A DNA stretch of 64,000 bases, taken from the NCBI GenBank assembly GCA_016617855.1, contig JAECUM010004968.1:62001-126000 (forward strand), in the 5' to 3' direction. The notes under the pieces were generated by a model. The model saw only the letters and a program-made list of their open reading frames with translations, had not been told where the DNA came from and did not search any database. The position numbers and the translations under genes are program-made. This DNA comes from Megalonaias nervosa (taxonomy: Eukaryota; Mollusca; Bivalvia; Unionida; Unionidae). Positions within the stretch are counted from its first letter, which is position 1; the number at the start of each line of letters is the position of its first letter. Positions 36,301-49,000 of this stretch are shown here, piece by piece.

Positions 36301-39300
36301 AAAATAAATTAATCTCTTAAATTGTGATATTTTCCATACTGATACTGAAATCATCACACTTACTCAGACTGTGATACTTTCCATACTGATACTGTGATCA
36401 TCTCACTGACTCAGACCATGACTATTTCCACATTAATACTGATCATCTCAATGACTCAGAGTGTGATATTTTCCATACTAATGCTGATCTCAATGGCTCA
36501 GACTGTGTTATTTTCCATATTAATACTGAGATCATCACAATGATTCAGACTGTGATATTTTCCATACTGATACTGAGACATCCAACCCCAGGTGACTGCA
36601 GGTAGTCATGAATGTGAAGGAAACAGTCATTAGGGACTTCCTCTTTGCTGCCAACTGCACACTCAATGCCAGCTCAGAAGAAGACATGCAGACCAGCATG
36701 GACAGGTTCACTGAGGCATGCAAAACTACACCTCATGATCAGCACCAAAAAGACTTAAGTAATGTACCAACCTGCCCCTGGGAAGCCATATTGTGATGCA
36801 AGCATCACAGAGAGATGTCAGAAACTCCAGTGTGTCAACAGCTTCACATATCTGGGCAGCAAGCTCTCAAGAGCAGGAAACACTGACACTGAAGTCAACA
36901 GCATAATTGCCAAAGCCAGCTCAGCCTTTAGAAGACTACATGGGACCGCAGAGGGATCATCCTTACCACCTAGCTGAAAGTGTACCGTGTATGCAGGTGA
37001 GATGTGGACTGTCTATAGCAGATATTCCAGACAACTCAATCAATTCCACATGTGCTCTCTCCACAGGATTATGCAGATAAGGCGGCAAGACAAAATTGCT
37101 GATATAGAGGTTTTCACAAGGGCTGGCATCCCATCTGTCTTCACATTGCTGCAGAGGACCCAAGTTAGATGGGTAGGACACAATATCCACGTGCCTGAGG
37201 AATGGATTCCAAAATGGCTGCTCTATGGTGAACTCTCCCAGGGAAAGTACATTGTTAGAGAAGAAATGAAGCATTTCAAGGACTCAATGAAGGTGTCCTT
37301 GAAAAACCTTCATATGAACAGTGCCTCATGGGAGACCCTTGCATAAGACCATCACTCTTAGCACACCAAGATCACATCTGGTGCCTAAGCAGCTAACAGC
37401 AGAGAAGTACAGAGATGCAGAGAAAACGTGCCACTCATAAGGCAATAGCTGCCAACACCTTTACTTTCATACCAACCCTGTGTTCCACATGTGGGAGAAA
37501 CTTCCATGCCTGGACTGGCCTTATTAGTAATCTCTGGACACACTGCTTGACATCAGAGAGCTGAAACTATGGCCATTATTGCTACTGATGGATAAACAAA
37601 CACACACTGAGACATCATCTCAATTACAGCTCTAGAAGCATCCCATCTCAAGTGAACAGGCAACCTGTGTTTCTTAACATAGTAGATGACTAAAAAAAAT
37701 ACTGACAGCTTAATTTAACTGAATAGCTGTATCTAAATCAAACTCACAAAATACAATTCTTACATTAAAATGCATGTGTCACATTGTTCAAAAAGGTCTG
37801 TCACTGTGGCCATATCTGCATATCACTATCAGCTTTCACATTCCATTGATACCCATCTGTGTTGTTATATTTAAGCTATTAATGGGTCTTCACCCAAAAC
37901 AAATGTCTGCATTCCACATCATGTCTGAAGTGACCAAAAATATGCAATAAGATGTATTCTCCTGCCATAATACATTGCATTAAATGCGAGCAATATAAAA
38001 ATAATGATGCATGCAAAGTGAATTTTTTGAACTGGTCTGCTCAACAGTAACCAGTGTGTGTTCTCTTTTGCGTATTAATCAAAATACAGTTAAGAATCTG
38101 TGTAACTTCACATATTTACATGCCAAACATCTGGAAGTTGTTTTATTCCCCAAAATTGCCAGAGATGATACTAATTAATTTGCAAAAGAGGTTATTTCTC
38201 AATAAATCTTTGAAGCTGGCTCTCTTGGAAGAAGCACATATATCAGCTCATCAGGAGCACATGAAACCCAGGAAAGGCATTAAGTACAGCCAACATACCA
38301 GATTGGCACCTTCACCAAAGAAACTTTAAATTGCATCCGAAAATGTCAAATTTTTAAAAAAAATTTATATAAGTATAGTGGCCACACATTTTTCCTGGTA
38401 TAAGTATTTCCTTATATATGTTGAAACCCTTTTCCTTTGGGCTCGGGTTTTGATGATCCCATCAAGACTCAACATTTGTTGATACCAGTAAAAAGTTTCT
38501 AATCCCAATTTTGTAACATGCAAGTGATATCTCATCCCTTATCTAAATTTTTAAAAATTTAAGTCTTACAATCTCACACTGAGTATAGTTTCTCAAAGTA
38601 ACATTTTACAATCATTCTCACTGTTGAAAGTTTTCCTAATTATATTTTCAAATATACAGCAGTAAATTTATCCTGTTTGTAAATACAGTCAAATCTCATT
38701 ATAAACAGCATTAATTACAACAAAATATTCAAGTTCTGAAAGAAAAATGAAGGAAACAAACATATTTAATGGTAAATTTGATCTTCAGAATGGAATATTT
38801 AGCTTTGGACTCCAACAGCAATATCTTGGAAAACAAACAAGCATATTTCCTTCATATCTTGTTCTTTACAATGATACTGTCATTTCTTTAATATTATTTT
38901 TTACAAGGGCTTATGTCCCAGGATATTATGTAACATTTTATTTCTAGAAAATTAGTTTTATCCATTATAAAATATGTATACAATTAAAAAAAGAATTGCA
39001 ATAATACAGTATATTCCTCATGTTTATATATGCCAATCTGAATGACAAGGTAGATAACTTCTCTAAACTGAAATCATGATGTTTACAATTATATGGATTG
39101 AAACAAACTTGTTCTTGGTAATAAGAGTAAATTGTATTAGTCAAAAACCTACTGAATATATATTTTCCAAACTAATTACTGCATTAACTGAGTATTAGCT
39201 TGTAAAGAACATAAAGATCAGCTTGGACAATATCTTAGGAAAATACCACACAATCTGTAATTTACGTCTGCCAAAATTACTGCAATGGAAATAATGTTGT

Positions 39301-42300
39301 CAAAGAAAATTATTCCAGTTGCAAAATAATTTGCTCAATATCATACACAGTAGAGTCAAAAATATAAAATACAGTATATTTTAAAATATACTAACCTAGA
39401 TTGTGGTGTGGGAGTTGCAGAATCTACTGTAAATTCCAACTCCACTATATCATTGCCCGCTGTGGAGGGACGAGAGCTTAGTGTTGATTGTTGCCTAACA
39501 GGAATTCCTGATGGTTGCTGCCTGATAGGACGTGGATAAAACAGGCTATCAACCCCCTCCATCTGAGTCTTCTGTAGGTGCTACAAAAGAAGAAGTATGT
39601 CAGTTTGAGAATAAAAGATTTATAGATGCTTAGCAGAGTCCTATACAAATATTCAAAATTAATAAAACCAAATACAGTAAAACACTAATCATCTTGACCA
39701 ATTGGGAAACATAATAATGTTGGGGAAATTGCTCATCTATATAATCAGTTGTAATCAACTTGGAATTTTCATTTTTAGGATATATGGAGGGAGTCTGTAT
39801 GAACAAGCAAACAATGTCAACATTTTGGACAATCAGCATTCTGGATATGATGACATCCCAAACGTTATTTTACTATACGCAAATGTTGTTATAAATGATA
39901 ATATAAATTATATCAAATGCCAAGATAACATGTATTGTGCATTGTAAAAATTAAAATAGTTCACCACATCTTTTGACTTGTTTTAGCAACAAAAGTCTTC
40001 AAAGGCTATCCAAGAAAAATACTTTACTTTAAAAAGAAATTTTTTTCTTTCTTTGAGTATTTTTATTAATCATAATATATTAGTAGAATAGGTAAAAAGC
40101 AGGCTGACCTTGTCTCTGGTTTCCTCACATACATAAATCAATTTCAATTTTTGTGTGAGATATGGACCGTGGATGTGGTTCAAAGAAATTGTGTTCACTC
40201 TTCCAAATCTAACAGAAGTAGAGTAACCTGCATTGTTATGATTGTTTTAAGACCTCAGACGTTAGCCTGTTCTCAGTACAACCACTCAAACCTGCTGTCT
40301 GAGGTTTTGTAAACCAATTCTCTATATATTATAGGGCCTAAACCTTCATTTTCTTCCGATGATAGCTTCCATTAATAAAGCCTTTGCCATATCTGCATTT
40401 ATTGAAGATTGACTGACAGTAATTTTACTGCTGACTAAATTTTCCATAATTGTCTCTATGTATGTATTTTTCTGGATCCATATTGGTGTTGATTGCAAAG
40501 GTCATTTATTAGACTGATTACTTATAGGCTGTAAACCAATCTAGTCACATATAAAGATGGTGACCTGATGTAGGAACCAGCAGTTTCACAAGTGAAAAAG
40601 GGATTATGATGTAAATTAAACTGCACCTACCAAATCTTTTTAGTGCAAAAATCAGTATACAAGTGTAACTGGAATGTTTTTCAAGTTGCCACATCATATT
40701 TATGATGATCACCATAAGGGATGCATCAATAAAGCTTTGTAGAAGGGAAACAATTTTTTAACATTTTCTGCAATCATTTATACCAGAATACTACCGAAAC
40801 CGTGAAAGAATATAAATTAACACAGATGCTGATTCAGGAGGCATGGCTTAATCATTACAAAAATGTCCATGTGTATGTGAAACATGACATCATCTCATCA
40901 TCACAATGATGTAAGACATCAGCCAATAAAATCACTGTTCAAATTACTTTGTTTTGCCATTACAAGAAAACTTCTATCAGTCCCTCACATGGCAAATATC
41001 CTGAACAGCCATGAGTCTGGTTGCACAAAACTGTGGTTTATGTATCTAATAAAACAACATTCTGCCAACATCTGTCATCAACATTGCAGTCTACAAGTCA
41101 TAATACTGTATTTACTCATCTATAAGTTGACCCCAACTGCAAACTGCTCAAGCCCAGATCTGCTATAAAATAATGAACTGGCAGATCAGGGTCTATTCAG
41201 TTCATTAGAAGTAATCAGTAGAATAAAGAACAGAGATTCTGATCTACTGGCACATTATTAAGGGTCTATGTTGTTTGCAGCTGGACTCAACTTATAAGCA
41301 AGTATACACAGTAACTTGTTGTTTTCCTAATTTAAGTTAATAAAGATATTTAAAAGTTCTGCACCCTCATTTCCACGTGTAATCTTGAGATTTGACTACT
41401 TATGAAATGTGCATGGATACTGACATGACCATTTTAACATTATTAAGATCTAAACTGAAATGTGCACTGCTGAAAATGTACATAAAATTGTGATGATATA
41501 ACACGTATTACATATTATCCTGATTCAATAGTCAATTCAATAAATATACTGTTTCAACACTCAATTTAATTCAATATCCTGATTCAACAGTCAGCTCTTT
41601 TATCAGCCACAAACAGGTAAAAGTGCTCTTTTGATTATCCCACTTTTGATTTGTTATTGCTTTATTATTATTGTCTATTTTTAAACTTGTCTTAAATGTA
41701 TTTAACATTATAAAAATACCAATTTGAGTATAAAAATGCACTTAATTACCATTTATCTCAAATTAATTTTATTCACTTGAAACTCCTAATTGCATTAATT
41801 TACAATCAATCAGGATTACATGATACTCACATTAAGTTTGAGCTGGTGTATCTCCTGTTCCAGATGCTTGACTTTGCCCTCTTTTTCCTGTACAATTTTT
41901 TTCAGTTGTTCCACAATGTTGTTATCATGCTGTGTCTTGGCTGCCATCTCCGTAAGTTTCTCTTGGTTCTTGTTGATCACTTCATGCTGTGCTCTGGTCG
42001 CATCATCCAACATCTGTCGCAGCTGGGTCTGCTGTTTCTGTAGAATTATGAATGGCATGGGGAATCATTTATGTATTTCTTTATATTTCCATACACTTAT
42101 GAATGGCATGGTGAAATCAACTGTGTATTTCTTCATATTTCTGCACATAATTAAAATTTTTATTAGAATCAAACTTGTTAAACCTTAACTTTTAAATAAC
42201 ATACTGTAATACAACCACATAACATAGACATGGAATTGAAAATTACAAAGTTCATGCATTTCAGGATAATAGTGAGTATTACACTGAGTCAAAAAAAGCC

Positions 42301-43210
42301 TATCACTGGCTTCTTTCTTTGCAACCTAACATTTTCAGAGCCTAACATGCTCTTTCATTCTTAAAGAGGGATCAAAAGAAAAGAAAATTATAAAGCAAGG
42401 GGTCAAGAGGCTGTATTTTATATTTTATTTAAATTACAGACATTTATTACACACTTAAGTGTGAAAATTTGTGACTTATTGCCAAATAATTTTCAGATTT
42501 TTTTCATTCCTATAGTTTCACATGTGAAAATTATAACCTTATATTTTCACATGTTAAAATATAAGATTTCCTAACATGCCATGTGATGCTTCATTGTGTG
42601 TGCTTACAAAAGCATGTACATGTAACAACAAAAGCATGTACTTTGTGAACTAGAACAAATAAATAGAAACTGCCTTCCATTTCAGACATGGAAACTAATA
42701 TTTGATAAAGTAATTTGACTAGATGATGTTTGAGTATCTCTGAAGTTATTTCCCCTTACTTCCTTAACAACTATGGCAAACCTGCTGTGATGCATTGCTG
42801 AATTGGATTTGCATTGTTTTCAGATACAAAATGACAGAAATGTAACTTACTGTGACAGATTAGGTCAGTCCAATCCAACGCTTTCTTAAGTCACCTAGAT
42901 CAGGCTATGAAAGTGAGGTGAATTAACAAAAATGGGGATGGGGGTGAGCACATTGTGCTGAAGAGTTTAATCTTCTAAACTACAATTCTGGAACAACTTT
43001 GGAATATAAACAAATTTTCTTTTCCTTTGTTAATATAGGATATATTTCATCTTGTCCTACCAAAGATTATATATTTTAACTCATGGCTACACAACTCATT
43101 AAAATATGAAGTTTCTGGTACCACACAATAAAATATATTTGGTATTAACATCGACAAGAAGATATTCTCTATTTACAAAAAGCATGCATATATATATATA
43201 TATCTATATA

Positions 43211-43259
<49 letters not shown>

Positions 43260-45963
43260 TAGCTGCCAACCCCCAAATACAAAAATACTGATTGCTTATG
43301 ACAAAAATACTGATTTTCAGTACCAAATACTGATTTTTACAATTTTAATGCATATGTAACTACTTACAACATACAACCATCAGTAAGGTAGGACAGTGCC
43401 TTACATAATTATTTAATGTCAAGGTTGCATGTGTTGCACACCTGCACCTTCTGGACAGGCACCCTGTTCCATTCGGGTGCCCATTCAGAAGGTGCAAGAG
43501 TGCAACACACTCAGACACAGGCTGTTTATAGGAGCCTTTTCCACACCTTGTTTATTTTTTTAAATTATTATCGATTCCAATGTACCAACTGTCATTGATA
43601 ATCTCAATTCTGTGTGATTTTCTTACTGAACTGTTTTCATTCTAGCATATGACTAATCCTTTGCGATTTTACCATCTGGAAAATGCGTGCAAAATAAATC
43701 GCCAGCAACACTAGTAACTGAAAGAGGAAGGTTCATTTCTAGAAGAAATTTAATAAACCAAATTTCAATCGAATTACATCAAGGTTCTCTCTGGCATTTG
43801 TATACATCCAAGTTCAGGCTGAGTTGTGTATGATGAAGCAGCAAGCTGATGTTTATTAGCTTTTTCGTGCTCTTGTATTTCATGTGCACCTCCATGCCCA
43901 ATAGCGAAATCACATTACACAATTTCCAAAACGTAAAGTCTTCTCCTTTACTAGATGATTTCACCAATCTAAACAAGACGGCACAATTGTCCTTTCAGTT
44001 CTGTTTTCTTGTCTTTTCTGGTGAAAATTCTGAATATTCTGCTTTCCTATTCAACATGATTAGAAGTTGAATATTACGAAGATGAGACACAGTGGTAGTG
44101 GTAACTGTTTGCGAAATCCAATATGGTGGATAAAAACAGGCATTGTAGCCTCAATTTTGAATGAACCAATCATATTGTAGAACTGTATTCCTATATACAT
44201 GCAATACATTTCTATCAGATTGGAACCGAGTGCCCATTCTAAACTGAAAATTGCAAGGAAATTTTTTATTATTTTTTTAAATTAAAAAACGTATTTTTGG
44301 CCCAAAAAACATACACCCATATTCAGGTCCAAAATACGGGACAAATATGGAAAAAACGGGACAGTTGGCATTTATGATATATATATATATATATTTATAT
44401 ATATATTGTTGTTGGCATTTCTAATCGAACAGGAGACTCTGAAGTAACATGGTCACCATATTTGCATTAGTGAGTCTATGTTTGGGTTAGAGTTATGGTT
44501 AGTAACAGATGTAATTTTGTTCACTGTCTTAAAAATAATCTCAGTAATTTCGTAAATACTAGAGTTACGTCTTTTTGTACATATGTATACAAGAGTTCCT
44601 CCTTTTTATTTCTTCAATTTTTTTGTAGAAATATTGAAACTAAATATTGCAAATATTGGATGCAGACAACACAGTCTGTACAGAAATCGACTGTTCTTAA
44701 AACCAGAAAAGGCCAGTGAGCAGTCTGTCTGCTTGTTTGCTTCAAGAGCTTCTATTAGGTTTGAAATGCCAATATGCTGACAGTGTTAGGAACCTCCTGG
44801 CAACAATCAGGTTAGAAATTATAAATGCACGAACGAAATGACTAAGTTTTGTGCAATTTTTTGTCTGTGATACCTTTCATTTTTAAAACTGGTAGTGGGG
44901 ATACTAACAAATGGGAGGGTGAGTAAATACCATAGTGTATCACATTCTTTATGAGCTGTCAATCAAACTATCCATTACCATTAATGCCTCAATCAGCTCA
45001 TCATCATGTTGACCCTTCTGGAGAAGTGTCTGAAGCTGTTGTTTATTGGCCTTCACCTCATTGGACAGTACTTTATTCCTGAAAAAAAATATCAAAAAAT
45101 ACCAAGACTATAAAGTCCCAAAGCTTCAACAGTCTATAACTTTCATTTGAATAAAAGCAGATTTTCAGATTTGTATTACCCTGTGAACTTTCCAAGACAC
45201 TGATAGACCTTAAGTAAACATATCAGATTTGGGATTTTGAGTTTGAACTGGAGTTTGTTACTCAAAGATTTGTCAGGATATGGAACCTTGCCTGGTCACA
45301 AAGATTTGTCAGGATGTGGAACCTTGCCTAGTCACAAAGATTTGTCAGGATATGGAACCTTGCCTGGTCACAAAGATTTGTCAGGATATGGAACCTTGCC
45401 TGGTCACAAAGATTTGTCAGGATATGGAACCTTGCCTGGTCACAAAGATTTGTCAGGATATGGAACCTTGCCTGGTCACAAAAATTTGTCAGGATATGGA
45501 ACCTTGCCTGGTCACAAAGGCATGCATGTGAAGTGTCAGAATATATCTCAAACAGTTCAGGAATAATTAACACCAGATATAACCTGTACAAATGGGGAGA
45601 TAACTCAAAGAATACGTGTCTGATAATGTCCACATTTATACACAACTCATTGTCTAGTCATGATACACATGAATACCAAGTTCCATGTATATACAGTCAT
45701 CCCACTTTTAGAGGCCCTTCTAAGAAAAGACCAGTACTAAGTTCCATGTATATACAGTCATCCCACTTTTAGAGGCCCTTCTATGAAAAGACGAGTACTA
45801 AGTTCCATGTATATACAGTCACCCCCCCCCCTTTAGTACTAAAGTAGCAATATAACTGAATGGAATCAGGTTGATGGTTCAATGTTGCAGATAGCTGGTT
45901 ACTTCCTTTCTTTTAAAACAATTAACCACTCTCTGTATAAGTGTTAAATAGGAATATAAGAAG

Positions 45964-46005
<42 letters not shown>

Positions 46006-49000
46006 ATACCAAGATAAATATATTACAACTCACATATCCAAAACAGCCAACATAAGCACAGATAATATGATGTAATTCACATTAAATAATTTCAAAACAC
46101 TTTTATTAGTAAACATTGAGCAAATACGGTATTCTCCATTCATAAATAACAAAAATAAAAAAGTGATCAACATTAACCTGAGAACAGAAAACATTTATCA
46201 AAAATAAGCAATAAACATAAGCCTTATTATAACAAGAATGCTATGTTAAATCAGTGTGTGATAAATGAACTTGAGTCTGAGTCCAACAACTCAGATATAT
46301 GATGCATTTTTCTGTATTCCTTGCAATGACAACTGTACAAAAGACAAAAAAAAAAACAACTAAACAATAAATACAAAAACAATGGTCTCTCTTTCAGCCC
46401 ATTGCTAATGTTTCAAAATACAGTGGAACTTGTTTAAAATGAATCTTTCATGATCAACAAAATCAACTTCTTATGTCTACACAGGACCACTCTGGTGGCC
46501 TAAGTAGTCAGAACATCTGACTTGGATGTGGCAGGTCATGGGTTCAAACACCAGCCAAGTCATATCAAAGACTTATAAAAATGGTACTAGCAGCTGCCTC
46601 ACTTGGCACTCAGCATTATGAGGTTAATGTTAGGATCGGTCGGCCTTCTGTCAGGATAATATGACTGGGTGGAACATGATGTTACATGTCAGCGGCATGA
46701 TGCCCCAGTGCTAGACATCACTATAAACACCCACACTGCAGACATTGTAGTGATATGACTAAATTTGTTAAAGCCACATTAAAAATCCAAAAACACACAC
46801 ACACATTTATACAGACTTTACAACGTAGTTATAAACAAGGAAAAATGTTATCAGTCTTCACATGTATAATCAATACAACTGTTTTGTTTAAATATGAGTA
46901 TTCTTCAAACGGATTATTATGCAAAGAATCTGAATTTTAAAATAATTAATAAAATAAATTATTATACTTTCTCTCTGTGTTAAAAAATATTTTTGGAACA
47001 AAATTTATTATATGCACAGCTCATGCTATTTTATGAGCATGAACCTGCAGAAAGGATAGTTTTGTTCCAACATTAATAATACTGATATACATATGGCAAC
47101 AATTATGTAACTGAAAAATTAATTTAACATGGAAATAAGCATGTGTGTTCAAACCTTACCTTGTTTTTGAAGCATCTAATTTCTGTTTTAATGAGTTGTT
47201 TTCTTCTTCCAAGGTCTTCATCTCTGCTGCCTGTTTCTGATGTAATAAAAGTCATGGCATCAGCATTTTTACATCAATGGAAAGAAATATGAGAAATATC
47301 CTACCCCATCCCTATCATGGCCAGCAAAAGGAAGTAAAAAGAATAGAAGGAATTACATCAAAGTTATAAATATATTACTACTGAATGCACTCTAAAAAAA
47401 TCAATGAATTCATAATCTCACATATTACTCATTTTAAAACTCAAATAAACTTGATTTGGAAGGGGTTTCTGACCAAATCTCTAACACTGTTTAGCTAGAA
47501 TCTGCATATAGTAAGAAATTATTTTTACATATGTGTCACATTTAGACAGATTTGTGTCTATTTGTACATGTTTATTATTACCAAATAAATCTGAATAAAC
47601 ACCTTAATCTGTTTGATGCATCTTTACTATAATAAGTGTCATAAATGTTAGTTTTTTATTTGACTAACAACACATTTGATTATTTGGCATGCTATTGTGT
47701 CTACTTGTCTTTCATAAAATAAATCTGTATCCTTTAAGCGTCATTATATCTGTCATGCTGATGATTTGAAGAAAGAAAAGTAAACAGTTATAACATTTTG
47801 TTAAGTAGGGCTCATTTGTTTCAATTTATTTTGTGACAGGCAGAATGCGAAGTTTGCATACCCATAAAATGAGAGTAAATAATGTGAAATACTATACCAT
47901 ATCAAAGTGTATGTCATTCATTCTAATGAAGATTTCAAACAAACAAGCTAGACTTTAATCTGCGGTGCATTATGTACAAGCAGATCTGTTTTGGGGTAGC
48001 TGTTGATCTGCTGGTGCATTATGTACAACAGGATCTGGGGTAGGCTAGAGCCCAATCTGTTTGCACACTGTATATAAGAGGCACTAGCATACAGAATAGG
48101 GGCAATGGGGGTGAATTGCCTTGGATGGCACTTCCATAGGGGTGGGAAAAAGGCACAAAAGAAAAATGGACTGAGGAAAAAGAAAGGAAAAAGAAAAGAA
48201 AAAAGCAAAAGAGAGAGAAGAGGGGTAAAGGGGATAACATTTTGAAATTTGGTGAAGCCGCCCTTGATGCTGCTGCTGTATTGTGGCAGTTCTGGTGCAG
48301 CCCTTGATCACTTGACGTCTGTGAGCTATATTTACAGAGATCAAGTCACTGATATGCTTGACTTGAGTGGATTTAGTTCTAAAGGCAAATTCGACAGTCA
48401 TGCATACTTTAGCCAAATACAATAGTTGATACGAACCAATGACAATTATGGCTTATTAAAGACATAGGTAATTTCAATCGCAGTGATTATTATCATTAAA
48501 AACATTTTAACTGTTTACGAAAATAATCTAATTGGATTATTCAGATACTAACTTTTGAATCTGTGACATTAACCATGTTACAATAGTCACAACAGGAACA
48601 AGCGGCAGACACTAAGTGGGATCTGGGTCTAAGTAGAGCCTCATCTGCCAGTACATTATGTACCTGAGGATGAGATGGATCTGTGACAGAGTACAGCCTG
48701 ATCTTCTGGCACATTACTGTATAAAGGAGGCTCTGGGGCTGTGTAAGGCCTACTCTGCTGGTGCATTATATAAACAAAAGCCACATAGCCTGATCTTCTG
48801 GTGCATTAGATACAAGAGGACGATCTGCAGCACAGTAGAACCTGATCTGCTAGAACAATATGTCCAACAGCAATAGGAGGATCTGGAATTCTGCATAATG
48901 TACACAAATATATACCTTATTTTAATAGTCCTATTTAAAAATAATGTTTATGAACCTCTTGAGCCTCCTTCCTTTCCTTCTCAACTTTACGCTGCTGTTC

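Larger units (their letters stand above)
42038..44978 (-). other. CCDC13 intron 10
   Basis: Contains a 50-bp duplication at 42048-42125 (TATGAATGGCATGG twice), a long (TA)n tract (43187-43257), an hAT-like element (43258-44376) and a further TA tract (44378-44407). Confidence 0.6.
47237..48955 (-). other. CCDC13 intron 8
   Basis: Holds MITE C-derived sequence (47955-48075), a purine-rich tract (48165-48232) and a MITE C core tandem array (48600-48890). Confidence 0.6.

Noticed and set aside
38054..38329. 91-residue plus-strand open frame ending in a Lys/His-rich tail
   Set aside because: No recognisable domain, no supported splice sites and antisense within a CCDC13 intron; not enough to call a gene.
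41820..42188. 122-residue plus-strand open frame rich in Cys and Ser
   Set aside because: It is the antisense shadow of CCDC13 exon 11.
45237..45566. Open frame of 109 residues (plus) and an overlapping 105-residue minus frame
   Set aside because: Both are translations of the 36-bp minisatellite, open only because the unit length is divisible by three.
48084..48422. 112-residue minus-strand open frame with a Phe-rich segment
   Set aside because: The Phe-rich part comes from a purine-rich low-complexity tract, and there is no family resemblance or splice context.
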